From: Arthrobacter liuii
Lineage (GTDB): Bacteria > Actinomycetota > Actinomycetes > Actinomycetales > Micrococcaceae
NCBI RefSeq assembly: GCF_014639275.1
Contig: NZ_BMFW01000011.1
Span: 1 to 64,000, forward strand
Reading direction: 5' to 3'
DNA length: 64,000 bases
Within the stretch, counting starts at the first letter, position 1, and each line of letters begins with the position of its first letter. A program made the position numbers and the translations under genes. Positions 12,889-21,991 of this stretch are shown piece after piece. A model generated the notes under the pieces. It worked only from the letters and a program-made list of their open reading frames with translations. It made no database searches and was not told where the DNA came from.

Positions 12889-12933
12889 AGGTGGTTGGGC
12901 CTGCTTGAGACCGGCAGGCCCAACCACCTTTTT
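12889..12933. terminator. Intrinsic terminator after second oxidase
   Basis: A 16-bp perfect stem (12889-12904 with 12914-12929) around a 9-base loop ends in a T-run (12929-12933). It follows the oxidase stop by 17 bp. An A-poor opposite side makes it mainly a plus-strand terminator. Confidence 0.9.
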
Positions 12934-13038
12934 GTTGCCCGCGGAGCGCGTTCACCCCAGGCATGGCAATGGCACCAACCCTGTTGAGTGGGGTGCCGCC
13001 GTTGGACCTTGCCGCTTGTCAGCAGCGGGAGCCTGGCA

Positions 13039-13716
13039 TCAGTTGTTCAGGTAGCCGTTCGGGTCCAGGACATACTTCGTGGCCGCTCCGGCGTCGAACT
13101 CCGCGTACCCGCGCGATGCATCGTCGAGCGAAATGGCCTTTGCGTTGACCGCTTTGGCGAGTGACAGGGACAGGCTTCCCTTCCGGGCTGCCTCGTCCGC
13201 AGCTCCCGGGTCGCCCGTGACGTAGAGGCCGGGAATGCCCACGGAGCCGCCGGCCGTGGTGAGGTCCATCAGCGAGTTGAGCACCGTGGCCGGTGTTTCC
13301 TGGGCGGGACCAGCACGTACTCGGCTCGGCCACCGACCCAACCGCCCATGTCCACGTACCCGTAGGCAAAGCCGGGACGGCCCGGGTTCACATTCAGGCA
13401 GATCCCGGTCTTGCGCTCTTTGCAGTTCCGGCAGCGGCCGCAGGAAATGTTGAAGGGGACCGAGACGGTGTCCCCGACCTTGATGAACTCGACATCGGGC
13501 CCGGTTTCGATAACTTCGCCGGTGATCTCGTGGCCCAGGACAAGGCTGGCCGGGGCGGTCGTCCGGCCGCGGACCATGTGCTGGTCGGACCCGCAGATGT
13601 TGGTGCTGACGGTGCGCAGGATGACGCCGTGCGGGACCTTCCGGTCGTTGGCGTTGATTACCTCGGAAGGCCTGACCCTGGCTGCATCAGACCTTCCGTG
13701 TGGTTTTGCTTTTCAC
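13039..13716 (-). pseudogene. Glutathione-independent formaldehyde dehydrogenase, multiply deleted
   Basis: The remnants read as the Zn-dependent FdhA family (normally near 400 residues). A GTG at 13716 starts VKSKTTRKV, then the frame breaks. A second frame carries INANDRKVPHGVILRTVSTN, ICGSDQHMVRGRTTAP, GHEITGEVIE and the structural-zinc region CGRCRNCKERKTGIC, up to AEYVLVP (about 13315). There the sequence jumps, out of frame, to ETPATVLNSLMDLTTAGG, losing roughly 130-150 residues that include the nucleotide-binding fold. A further gap joins SLSLSLAKAV to AKAISLDDASRGYAEFDAG. The gene ends at 13039. It once provided direct formaldehyde oxidation beside the oxygenase genes and cannot now make an active enzyme. 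Confidence 0.85.
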
Positions 13717-13764
13717 TTGCGGTGAATCATGGGGGTGATGGGCTCCCGCCGTTCCAGGGCGCGG

Positions 13765-15165
13765 CTAGGCGTCGATCACCATGTCGGTGCGCGCCGTGGA
13801 GCAGCAGGGAAGGAACTTGCCGGCGTCGATTTCCCGTTTGCGGATTCCGCCCTGGTGGTTCATGTCGATCTCCCCGGACAGCTTGACCACCTTGCAGGAG
13901 CCGCACATGCCTTCCTTGCAGTTGGCGCCGATGCGGACACCCGCGCGCTGGGCCACTTCGAGGATGTGCTCCTCTGGGTCGATCCGAACGTTGATCCCGG
14001 TGCGCATGAAGGACAGGGTAAGGCTGCCCGTTCCCACGGTGTCGAAGCTGGATGCGTCCGGGGATCCGGCCTCCGGCACCGCAGCCGGGGTGCCGGCTGG
14101 GGCTTCCGGATTGGCGGCTTCCAGCGCCAGTCCCGTGGCCTGCAGGGTTCCGTCCCCGTCGTAGCCGGGCTCGTAGATCCCGAACGCTGCGGGCTGGCTT
14201 TCAAAGTAGTCCTCGGCGGACTCGGCGATGTCCTCAGCGATCTCCCCGGCGATGTCCGCCGCCAGGGCGAGCTCGGCCTGGTATTCGAGGAGCGTCTGCC
14301 GGTCCCCGGAGAAGAACTCCATGTAGATGGAGGTGTCGTCGACGCCCACGTTCTTGAGCAGCTCAGTGGCGGTGTTCAGGTACCCCTCGGGTCCGCAGGC
14401 GTATACCTGCCGGCCGTTGGCGTCGGGCGCAACCTCGTCGATCATGGCCGCCGTCAGCCGTCCGGTGAACCCTTCCCAGTCCTCGGGCCTGCCGCGGTCA
14501 CCCAGGGCGTAGAAGACCTTGACGCGCGAGTCCACCGAAGCGATGTAGGCCAACTCCCGGTGGAAGGCAAAGCCGCCGGCTTCCGCGCCGTGGTAGAGCA
14601 CCACCACGTCGGCGGTCCCGGGCAGGGAGTGGATGGTCCGCAGCATCGACATGATGGGGGTGATGCCCGCACCGGCGGCCAGGAAGAGGTAGCGTGCGCG
14701 CCGGTCTGCATCGGGCAGGTGGAATGCCCCCACGGGTCCCAGCATGTCCAGGACGGTGCCTGGCCTGACGTTCTGGTGCACCCACGGGGAAACCAGTCCG
14801 CCGGCGTCGCGCTTGACGGTGACGCTGAAGGTCCACGGCTCGGTCGGGGAACTGGACAGCGAGTAGCTGCGGTCTACTGGTTCCTGGGCGTCGCCGTTCA
14901 CCGGGAAGGCAATGTTCACGTACTGGCCCGCGCGGAATGCCAGGGGCGCGCCGTCGGTGCGGCGGAACACGAAGGTCATCATGCCGCCCGCTTCGGGAAC
15001 GGTCTCGACGCATTCGGCCATGAACTCCTGCGGATGCCAGGGGCCCAGGGCCTTGGCTGCGCTGGCCGGTCCTTCAATGCTGCCCATCACCCGGTTCCAC
15101 GGCATTTCAAGGCCGCGGATGCGCTGTGGTTCCTGGACGAGCGTCTCAGTGAGGACATTAATCAT
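13765..15165 (-). CDS. gbcB: Glycine betaine monooxygenase reductase GbcB
   Basis: GbcB passes electrons from NAD(P)H to the Rieske oxygenase. The 466-residue protein has an FAD domain (about 45-150, RSYSLSSSP at 99-107), an NAD(P) domain (about 155-290, FLAAGAGITPIMSMLRTI and YACGPEGYL), and a C-terminal plant-type [2Fe-2S] ferredoxin (about 382-466) with Cys416, Cys421, Cys424 and Cys454. A linker of about 90 residues (295-382), first acidic and Ala-rich and then Pro/Ala/Gly-rich, separates reductase and ferredoxin. The start is ATG 15165, overlapping the gbcA stop by ATGA, which implies coupled translation. A stachydrine-demethylase reductase is the main alternative. Confidence 0.88.
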   Translation of the reverse strand: MINVLTETLVQEPQRIRGLEMPWNRVMGSIEGPASAAKALGPWHPQEFMAECVETVPEAGGMMTFVFRRTDGAPLAFRAGQYVNIAFPVNGDAQEPVDRSYSLSSSPTEPWTFSVTVKRDAGGLVSPWVHQNVRPGTVLDMLGPVGAFHLPDADRRARYLFLAAGAGITPIMSMLRTIHSLPGTADVVVLYHGAEAGGFAFHRELAYIASVDSRVKVFYALGDRGRPEDWEGFTGRLTAAMIDEVAPDANGRQVYACGPEGYLNTATELLKNVGVDDTSIYMEFFSGDRQTLLEYQAELALAADIAGEIAEDIAESAEDYFESQPAAFGIYEPGYDGDGTLQATGLALEAANPEAPAGTPAAVPEAGSPDASSFDTVGTGSLTLSFMRTGINVRIDPEEHILEVAQRAGVRIGANCKEGMCGSCKVVKLSGEIDMNHQGGIRKREIDAGKFLPCCSTARTDMVIDA

Positions 15166-16466
15166 GCCAAGTGCTCCTGCACGCGGTGGACGTACCAGTT
15201 GATGAAGGCCTCCACCTGGTACTCGCTCTTCATGTACGGGCCGGGCTCGTAGGCGGGGCTGGCAGCGCCCTGCTGGCACAGTTCCACGAACGCTTTGTCC
15301 TGCAGGTTTGTCTGCTTCCAGGTGTAGGTGAGCTTGTCCAGGTCGTAGTCCACGCCCTCCTCGGCGTCGTCAGCCACCAGCCAGGTGGTGCGGACCAGGG
15401 ACTGGTGCTCGTTGATGGGGAAGACGCCGAACGTGATGACGTGGTCGCCCAGGAAGTGGAACCAGCTGTTGGGCTGCAGGTGCATCGAGCAGCGGCCCAG
15501 GCGGAAGTCCGGCAGGTCGCCGAGCAGCTTCTTGGAGAGCCTGCGGCCGTCGGCCGAGAACGATTCGCCTTCGCCGTCCAGGGATTCGCGTGAAATGCGG
15601 ATACCGGCGATACGGGTATCAAGTTCCTCGACCACCTCGTAGGGCAGGCCGTAGCGGCGGCACCGCTCCTCGAGGGAGGACTGGGCTTCCTTGTTGCGGT
15701 CCCACACCTCCTCGAGGTGGGTGGGGATCAGGCCCTCGGTAAGGCCCCACGTGGGGAACAGCGAGCAGGCGAGTTCCGGGTGCCCGTCGCAGTGGTAGCA
15801 CTCACGGTTGTTCTCCATGACGAGCTTCCAGTTGCCCTCTTCGATGATGTTCTGCTGGTAGGCAATCTTCGTCTTGGACAGGTCGTGCGGCGCAAGGTAG
15901 GACTCGAAGATCTTGGAGGTCTCGTCGAAGTCCGCCGGAGGTCCGCTCGCGATGCAGACGAAGATGAGGCCGGCAACTTCACGGCTGTGGGCGCGCTTGA
16001 GGGCGAAGCAGTTCTTGTCGAACTTGGCCTCGCCCGGGGCAGAGGCGTGGATCAGGTTGCCCTCGGGGGAATACGTCCAGGAGTGGTAGCCACAGACAAG
16101 GTTTCCGGTGGAACCGGCAGCTTCGGTCAGGACGCGTGCACCGCGGTGCCGGCACACGTTGTGCAGCACGTTGACCTCGCCGTCGTCGTTACGCAGCACG
16201 ATCAGGGAGTAGGGGCCGTAGTCCACCGTGATGTAATCGCCCGGCTCCGGCAGCTCGGCAACGCTGCCGGCAAAGATCCAGTGCTGGCCGAAGATGGCCT
16301 CCATGTCGAGCTTGAAGACCGTCGGGTCGGTGTAGAAGGGGGCGTCGAGGGAGTAGCCCGTGCGCCGCAAGGCGAACAACTCTGTGATCTCAGCCAACTG
16401 CTCGGCAGGCATTGTTGACGCGAGCTTTCCGCGTGCGCTGAGGGGCGCATTCACTGAGGTAGTCAT
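15162..16466 (-). CDS. gbcA: Rieske oxygenase GbcA, betaine-type N-demethylase
   Basis: This is the terminal oxygenase that hydroxylates an N-methyl group, so that glycine betaine gives dimethylglycine plus formaldehyde. The 434 residues contain the Rieske motif CRH...CGYH (Cys105, His107, Cys125, His128) and the mononuclear iron site NNRECYHCDGHPEL (His225, His229). Glu222 takes the place of the more usual bridging Asp, as in other quaternary-amine Rieske enzymes. ATG 16466 is preceded by GGGAGG at good spacing; the longer frame upstream has no such site. It is co-transcribed with gbcB from the boxed promoter at 16623-16675. Proline betaine is an alternative substrate. Confidence 0.9.
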   Translation of the reverse strand: MTTSVNAPLSARGKLASTMPAEQLAEITELFALRRTGYSLDAPFYTDPTVFKLDMEAIFGQHWIFAGSVAELPEPGDYITVDYGPYSLIVLRNDDGEVNVLHNVCRHRGARVLTEAAGSTGNLVCGYHSWTYSPEGNLIHASAPGEAKFDKNCFALKRAHSREVAGLIFVCIASGPPADFDETSKIFESYLAPHDLSKTKIAYQQNIIEEGNWKLVMENNRECYHCDGHPELACSLFPTWGLTEGLIPTHLEEVWDRNKEAQSSLEERCRRYGLPYEVVEELDTRIAGIRISRESLDGEGESFSADGRRLSKKLLGDLPDFRLGRCSMHLQPNSWFHFLGDHVITFGVFPINEHQSLVRTTWLVADDAEEGVDYDLDKLTYTWKQTNLQDKAFVELCQQGAASPAYEPGPYMKSEYQVEAFINWYVHRVQEHLA

Positions 16467-16836
16467 GTGTTTCCTCCCGATAGGGCTGGGTAGTGAGGGA
16501 TTTGAAGTGTTTAGGAAGCAGGCGGGGCAACAGGGAGCGTCGACGACGTTCTGTTTACGAATGTGGGGAGGCTCATCAGCAACGGAACCGATGACTCCAG
16601 AAGAAAACTGGAAGCACCCAACGCAACACCGATCACCATATGCAACAGTGTGACTCCTGCCACGCCGGGTGTCAATGAATTTCGGATATGACGAAAAAGC
16701 ACGGGTGGTGCCACGGTGGACCCCATTGCTGAACGTAAAGAATCCGGTACCGGAGCCGTCGTTTGGCTGGCCCTCCCCTCCCGCGGACAGGCACGGCGGT
16801 CCCATTAATGTCGTACCCCCTTGCCATGATGTGTCT
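16467..16836 (-). promoter_or_regulatory. gbcA promoter with shared GTTGCATA box (copy C)
   Basis: Read on the minus strand, TTGACA (16675-16670), 17 bases, CACACT (16652-16647), then GTTGCATATGGTGATC (16646-16631) and a second GTTGC starting at 16627, again 19 bases on. The leader to gbcA is about 175 bases. The same gap must hold the promoter of the plus-strand gene at 16837, which I cannot pinpoint. Confidence 0.6.
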
Positions 16837-18342
16837 ATGGGGAAAGCGACGGTGGCCAAGGCTTATGCGGACATCCGGGCTGCTCTTGCTGCGTTGAACG
16901 CTGAGGCGGATGGGTGCGGTTCCGAGCCGTTTTCGGCGGCTGATCCGTTGGCGGGTTTGGCTGATGGGTGCCTGGACATACTTGCAGGCGCCCGGGAGGC
17001 TGAGGCCGGGATCGCGGGGCTGAAGGCCAAGGCTGCGGTGAAGTATGCGGAGAGCGCCTCTGTTGTGGCGGGCACAGATGGGCCGGCGCAGGCCCAGGAG
17101 ATGGCGGTGGCGGCGGAGATCGGCTGCGTGCTGGCTCTGGGGCCGCGCGCGGCGTCGTCGTTCCTGGCCACCTCGCACGCCGTTGTTACCTCGTTGCCGC
17201 GGACGTTGGAGGGTTTGCTGGCCGGGGACTTGTCGTGGCAGCACGCCGTCGTGATGGCGGACGAGACGGCCAGTCTTGATGCTGCGGGAGCTGCGGCGCT
17301 GGAGGCGCATTTCCTGGCCCCTGACGCCCAGGATCCTGCGCGGGGGTGCCCTGTCGGGGAGATGCCGGCGCACCGGTTCAAAGCCAAGGCGCGGACCTGG
17401 CGGGAACGCCACCACGCCGAGAGCATCGAGAAGCGCCACGTCAAGGGAATCGCGGACCGGCGGGTGGAGTACCGGCCGGACCAGGACGGGATGGCCTGGC
17501 TGTCCGCGTGCCTTCCCGCGGACCGGGCACTGGCGGGGTGGAACCGGCTCACCGCGATCGCCCGGGGCATGCAGGGACCTGATGAGTGCCGCAGCATGCC
17601 GCAGCTTCGGGCCGACAAGTTCGTAGACGCAATTCTCGGCGTCAGTGTCACCAGCGGTGCGGTCGGTGATTGCGGTGGCGCTGCCGATTTGAGTGCTACC
17701 CAGGACGATCTGTCCCCACGAATCCGGGCGCAGGTTTTGGTCACGGTCCCGGTGTTCGCGTTGATGGGGTTGACCGATGAACCGGCCATGCTGGACGGGT
17801 ACGGCCCCATCCCACCGTCAATGGCCCGGCAACTTGTCGCAAACGGGGCCGGATCGTTTTACCGGGTCTTGGTGGACCCGCGGGACGGGGCGCCGCTGGA
17901 GATCGGCCGGACAAGTTACCGCCCCACCAAGGCGATGCGGGCCTGGTTGCGGATGCGGGACGCCAAGTGCCCGTTCCCGGGTTGCAGCAACAACTCCCTG
18001 GACAACGACGCCGACCACATCCTCGCCTGGGCCAAGGGCGGCACCACGGGGATCAGCAACCTGGGACAGCCCTGCCCCAAACACCACAAACTCCGCCACA
18101 CCACCGGATGGAAACCAACACCCGCCAGCAAAAACGAACCACCCGGCTGGCTCTCACCCACCGGCAGGCACTACGCAAGCGAACACCAGGACTGGGAACC
18201 ACCACGATGGCCGGACATCCACGACCGCTTCCGGGTTCCGGAGGAAGGCAGCCCGCTTAACACTGTTCCGGACCTCGTGCAGATCCAGATATCCCCAGCA
18301 GAAGATTGGCTGGAGCTGGTCCTGCACGCGCCCTCCGCCTGA
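16837..18342 (+). CDS. DUF222 / HNH endonuclease-like protein
   Basis: The 501-residue protein has the DUF222 (13E12 repeat) helical region across the first two thirds and a C-terminal HNH module (CPFPGCSNN, DADHILAWAKGGTT, then CPKHHKLRHTTGW) with the zinc cysteines and the catalytic His-Asn-His pattern. Such proteins are multicopy in actinobacteria and often tied to mobile DNA; their function is not settled. I prefer ATG 16837 (MGKATVAKAYADIRAA) to the start at 16669, because the upstream part lacks family character and covers the gbcA promoter. It separates the oxygenase genes from the formate and formaldehyde genes. Confidence 0.85.
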   Translation: MGKATVAKAYADIRAALAALNAEADGCGSEPFSAADPLAGLADGCLDILAGAREAEAGIAGLKAKAAVKYAESASVVAGTDGPAQAQEMAVAAEIGCVLALGPRAASSFLATSHAVVTSLPRTLEGLLAGDLSWQHAVVMADETASLDAAGAAALEAHFLAPDAQDPARGCPVGEMPAHRFKAKARTWRERHHAESIEKRHVKGIADRRVEYRPDQDGMAWLSACLPADRALAGWNRLTAIARGMQGPDECRSMPQLRADKFVDAILGVSVTSGAVGDCGGAADLSATQDDLSPRIRAQVLVTVPVFALMGLTDEPAMLDGYGPIPPSMARQLVANGAGSFYRVLVDPRDGAPLEIGRTSYRPTKAMRAWLRMRDAKCPFPGCSNNSLDNDADHILAWAKGGTTGISNLGQPCPKHHKLRHTTGWKPTPASKNEPPGWLSPTGRHYASEHQDWEPPRWPDIHDRFRVPEEGSPLNTVPDLVQIQISPAEDWLELVLHAPSA

Positions 18343-18410
18343 GACGGCGAGGCTCATGCGGCCCTGTCCAGGCCTTGCCTGGTCTGTGCTGCCGGTGCTT
18401 GGCTGTTGAA

Positions 18411-18629
18411 ATGGCTGATGAAGAGGTATCCAAGAACATTCCGGACGACGAACACCTGCGGGAGGACGTGGCGCCAGAGTCTGAGGCGACATCACAGGAT
18501 GCCCAGGAGGACCAGTTCGTGCCCGGGCAAACGAATGCCGGGCAACAGGTAGGAGGTCTCGCGTCGGCCAGCAGCTATGGCAAGGACCTGGACCCGGAGG
18601 CCGGGCAGGACGGGAACCACCCGGTATAA
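18411..18629 (+). CDS. Small acidic hypothetical protein
   Basis: A 72-residue frame begins MADEEVSKNIPDDEHLREDV and ends GQDGNHPV. It is strongly acidic, polar, without membrane segment or cysteines, and probably disordered. I do not recognise a family. No clear ribosome-binding site precedes ATG 18411, but the composition is coding-like and a strong hairpin (18646-18692) follows the stop. Confidence 0.5.
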   Translation: MADEEVSKNIPDDEHLREDVAPESEATSQDAQEDQFVPGQTNAGQQVGGLASASSYGKDLDPEAGQDGNHPV

Positions 18630-18645
18630 AAACCTGAGTGGGGGA

Positions 18646-18692
18646 ACAGCGACGGCGGCAACCGGCACCTGCCGGACTGCCGCCGTCGCTGT
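18646..18692. terminator. Hairpin between convergent genes
   Basis: ACAGCGACGGCGGCA (18646-18660) pairs perfectly with 18678-18692 around a 17-base loop that itself contains CCGGC/GCCGG. It is followed only by TTC, so the U-tract is weak. It lies between the small acidic gene and the convergent formate dehydrogenase relic. Confidence 0.65.
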
Positions 18693-18722
18693 TTCGGGCT
18701 GCAGGACCAATCGCGTCCAGCG

Positions 18723-19885
18723 CTAGCCCGCCGGGGTGGGCTCCAACTCCCCTGCCGCCTCCCCGGATGCAGATACCTCGGCCACAGCTGCACCGCCCTT
18801 ATGCAGCTCGAAGCGGACGAACATGGCCTTGAAGCCGGGGGTGTTGGACACACGGGCCACGTTTTCCTTGTGGACCAGGCCGTTGGCCTCCGGGAAGTAT
18901 GCGGCGGCGCAGCCCTTCGCGGTGGGGTAGGCCACCAGGCGGAACTTGTCCGCGCGGCGGTCAACGCCTTGGAAGGTGCTCACCACGTTCACCAGTTCCC
19001 GGTCCTGGAAGCCTGATTCGGCGAGGTCCTCGGGGTGGATCAGGATCATGCGGCGGCCACCGGAGATGCCGCGGTAGCGGTCGTCCAGGCCGTAGAACGT
19101 GGCGTTGTACTGGTCGTGGCTGCGGAGGGTCTGCAGCACCAGGTGCCCGGGCGGCGGCGTGAGGTACTCCAGCGGGCTCACTGTGAACCGGCCCCGGCCG
19201 ATGTCCGTGGCGAAGGACCGGGTGTCGCATGGCGGGTTGGGCAGCACGAAGCCGTTCCTGGTCCGGACCCGGGCATTGAAGTCCTCGAACCCTGGCAGGA
19301 CGCGGGCAATGTGGTCGCGGATCACGTCGTAGTCGTCGGCCATGCCCTTCCAGTCCACGGGGTGGTCCTGTCCGAAGGTGGCCTCGGCCATCCGCGCCAC
19401 GATCACGGGCTCTGCCAGGAGGTGCTCCGAGACCGGGGTCAGCCGCCCCTGGGTGGAATGGACCACGGACATGGAGTCCTCCACGGACAGGAACTGCGCG
19501 CCCTTGGGATGTTTGTCGTCCTTGCCCGTCCGCCCCAGCGTGGGCAGGATCAGCGAGGTGCGGCCATGCACAATGTGCGAGCGGTTCGGCTTGGTGGAGA
19601 TGTGCACGGTCAAGCCGATCCGCTGAATCCCGGCTTACAGCGCCCCGGTGTCGGAGCAGGCCAGCGAAAAGTTGCCGCCCGTGGACACGAACACGTCCAC
19701 CTCGTCGCGTTCGAAGGCCTCCATCGATTCGACAGCGTCGTAGCCGTGGTGCCGAGGAGAGGAGATACCGAACTCAGCATCCAAAGCCTGCAGAAGCCAT
19801 TCCTTCGGCTTTTCCCAGATGCCCATGGTCCCGGTCACCCTGCACGTTCGAGTGCCCACGGACCGGGTTGTTCGATGCCAAGGAA
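18723..19885 (-). pseudogene. Molybdopterin formate dehydrogenase-like (FdhF/YdeP) relic
   Basis: Only the C-terminal part of an FdhF/YdeP-type molybdopterin oxidoreductase remains. Near 19860 the segment NNPVRGHSNVQGDR is readable, but an extra G at about 19835 shifts it out of frame with TMGIWEKPKEWLLQAL. The next piece (19859-19635) runs through DVFVSTGGNFSLACSDTGAL to an in-frame TAA at 19635-19637. The same frame then continues AGIQRIGLTVHISTKPNRSH (to about 19560) and stays open to 18723, with LQTLRSHDQYNATFYGLDDR-type cofactor contacts. Some 400 N-terminal residues are missing. Three lesions (truncation, frameshift, nonsense) rule out function. Confidence 0.8.
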
Positions 19886-19944
19886 AGGCGCACCGGTCTT
19901 CCCGGCGCGCCTTTCACTGTTGAATTGCTTTGCTCTTCCGCTGG

Positions 19945-20565
19945 CTAGTGCGGGACCTTGGCCAGGGTCTCCTGCTCCGCGGCGATGGTGGTGTTTTCGC
20001 CGTGGCCGGTGCGGACCACGGTACCGGGCGGCAGCGTGAGAAGGCGTCCGCGGATCGACGTCAGGATGGTCGGGTAATCGCTGTACGACCGGCCGGTGGC
20101 GCCCGGGCCGCCGTTGAACAGCGTGTCTCCGGTAAATACGGTCCCTTCGCTTTCCAGGTAGAAGCACGTGGATCCCGGTGAGTGGCCCGGCGTGTGAATG
20201 GCACGAAGGGTTGCCCCGGCCACCTGGAACTCGTCGCCGTCTGAGTGGTAGCGGTCCGGCTTGGCATCCGGGTACACCTGTTCCCAGAGCACCAGGTCCT
20301 CCTGGTTCAGATAGATCGGCGCGCCCAGCGCATCCGCAACCTCGCGCGCGGCACCAATGTGGTCGTTGTGCGCGTGCGTCAGCAGGATGGCCTGAACCTT
20401 ACGGCTGCCCACCTGGCTGATGATCGCGGCGGCGTCGTGGGGCGCGTCGATAATGACGCACTCCTCGTCGTTGCCCACGATCCAGACGTTGTTGTCCACA
20501 TCCCAGGTGCCGCCGTCGAGCGAAAACGTGCCCGAGGTGACCAGGTTCTCAATGGTGACGCTCAT
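19945..20565 (-). CDS. MBL-fold hydrolase, probable S-formylmycothiol hydrolase
   Basis: The 206-residue metallo-beta-lactamase fold protein has the metal-binding THAHNDH motif (about residues 63-69), [16 protein letters not shown] and the final GHGENTT. It overlaps the upstream dehydrogenase by ATGA (20562-20565), so the two are made together. That pairing is typical of mycothiol-dependent formaldehyde oxidation, in which the dehydrogenase makes S-formylmycothiol and a hydrolase releases formate. The hydrolase role is inferred from context; glyoxalase II-like activity on other mycothiol thioesters is possible. Confidence 0.8.
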   Translation of the reverse strand: MSVTIENLVTSGTFSLDGGTWDVDNNVWIVGNDEECVIIDAPHDAAAIISQVGSRKVQAILLTHAHNDHIGAAREVADALGAPIYLNQEDLVLWEQVYPDAKPDRYHSDGDEFQVAGATLRAIHTPGHSPGSTCFYLESEGTVFTGDTLFNGGPGATGRSYSDYPTILTSIRGRLLTLPPGTVVRTGHGENTTIAAEQETLAKVPH

Positions 20566-21668
20566 GCAGGCGCCCCCGCCGACTGGATCTCAACCACAGA
20601 ACGCAGGACCTTGCCCTCGTGCATCTTCTCGAAGGCTTCCTCCACCTGGTCGATGGTGATCCGCTCGGACACGAACGCGTCCAGGTCCAGGTTGCCCTGC
20701 TTGTAGTGGGACACCAGCATGGGGAAGTCCCGGGAGGGCAGGCAGTCGCCGTACCAAGAGGACTTCAGCGAACCGCCGCGGCCGAAGACGTCCAGCAGCG
20801 GGAGCTCCAGCGTCATTTCCGGGGTGGGGACGCCCACCAGGACCACGCGGCCGGCAAGGTCGCGGGCGTAGAACGCCTGCTTGTACGTTTCAGGACGGCC
20901 GACGGCGTCAATCACCACATCCGCCCCATTGCCTCCGGTGAGGGCACGGATGGCTTCCACCGCGTCCTCCTGCTTGGAGTTCACGCCATGGGTGGCGCCG
21001 AGGGACCTGGCCATCGCGATCTTGTTGTCGTCGATGTCAACGGCGATAATCGTCGTCGCGCCCGCCAGCTTTGCGCCGGCGATCGCGGCGATGCCCACGC
21101 CGCCGCAGCCGATCACTGCCACGGACTCGCCGCGCTTGACCTCACCGGTGTTGATCGCCGCGCCAATGCCTGCCATTATGCCGCAGCCCAGCAGGCCAAC
21201 GGCCGCAGCATCCACCTCGGGATCAACCTTGGTGCACTGCCCGGCAGCGACCAGAGTCTTCTCCGCGAACGCGCCGATGCCCAGGGCCGGGGAGAGTTCG
21301 GTGCCGTCCTCGAGGGTCATCTTCTGGGCGGCGTTGTGGGTGTTGAAGCAGTACTGCGGCTGGCCCTTGGCACACGCCCGGCACTCCCCGCACACGGCAC
21401 GCCAGTTCAGGATCACGCGGTCACCGGGAGCCACGGAGGTGACATCGGGGCCCACAGCGCTCACCACGCCGGTGGCCTCGTGGCCCAGCAGGTACGGGAA
21501 GTCATCGCCGATGCCGCCCTGCTTGTAGTGCAGGTCGGTGTGGCAGACGCCGCAGGTTAGGATGTCCACCAAGGCCTCCCCCGGACCCGGATCCGGCACC
21601 AGGATGGTCTCCAGCGAAACCGGAGCGTTCTTCTCCCGGACAACGACAGCTTGAACTTTATGGACCAT
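20562..21668 (-). CDS. S-(hydroxymethyl)mycothiol dehydrogenase
   Basis: This 368-residue zinc alcohol dehydrogenase of class III type oxidises the spontaneous adduct of formaldehyde and mycothiol. [14 protein letters not shown] carries the catalytic zinc ligand, GHEATGVV follows, and four structural-zinc cysteines lie in the [15 protein letters not shown] region. [19 protein letters not shown] is the NAD fold. The Zn-ADH family also contains other aldehyde and alcohol dehydrogenases, but overlap with the hydrolase gene and the formaldehyde-releasing context support this role. It appears to be the only intact formaldehyde oxidation route in the window. Its promoter (21826-21866) carries a GntR-like half-site. 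Confidence 0.88.
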   Translation of the reverse strand: MVHKVQAVVVREKNAPVSLETILVPDPGPGEALVDILTCGVCHTDLHYKQGGIGDDFPYLLGHEATGVVSAVGPDVTSVAPGDRVILNWRAVCGECRACAKGQPQYCFNTHNAAQKMTLEDGTELSPALGIGAFAEKTLVAAGQCTKVDPEVDAAAVGLLGCGIMAGIGAAINTGEVKRGESVAVIGCGGVGIAAIAGAKLAGATTIIAVDIDDNKIAMARSLGATHGVNSKQEDAVEAIRALTGGNGADVVIDAVGRPETYKQAFYARDLAGRVVLVGVPTPEMTLELPLLDVFGRGGSLKSSWYGDCLPSRDFPMLVSHYKQGNLDLDAFVSERITIDQVEEAFEKMHEGKVLRSVVEIQSAGAPA

Positions 21669-21991
21669 GGTTCTTGTGTTCCTTTCCTGGACCCTGCCGG
21701 ATCCGGTGAGTCGGCACCAAGTGCCAATCTAGCTGACAGACCGTGCCCGGGGACCATGTCATCCCGCCGCTGGGGCCCAATTAATTGCGTAATACACAAC
21801 GCGTTGCACATGGCGCCTACTGCGGAATATGACAGCGCACACACTTCGTGTCAATAGATATATCAGTTGCAGCTCAGAAGAAGCACCCTTCCTGACCCCT
21901 TTCGGTGGAGTTTTTAGACAGATAACAGGGCCTACAGCGGGGCCGGAAGTCCCGTAACCAGTCCACAAACTCCAGCAGTAGGCTGGATGGC
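21669..21991 (-). promoter_or_regulatory. Promoter region of the mycothiol formaldehyde operon
   Basis: On the minus strand TTGACA (21854-21849) and CATATT (21831-21826) are spaced by 17 bases, with GATATATCAG (21857-21866) just upstream of the -35. This half-site resembles the purU and 1474-1498 repeats. Downstream, CAACGCGTTG (21797-21806) is a perfect 10-bp palindrome. The leader is about 150 bases. The remainder, up to the divergent gene at 21992, shows nothing else. Confidence 0.5.

Noticed and set aside
13729..15252. Open frame of 507 codons on the plus strand
   Set aside because: Antisense of gbcB; no signature, and the codon pattern follows the minus-strand gene.
18154..18495. Minus-strand frame at the end of the HNH gene
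   Set aside because: Overlaps the HNH C-terminus antisense and has no motif.
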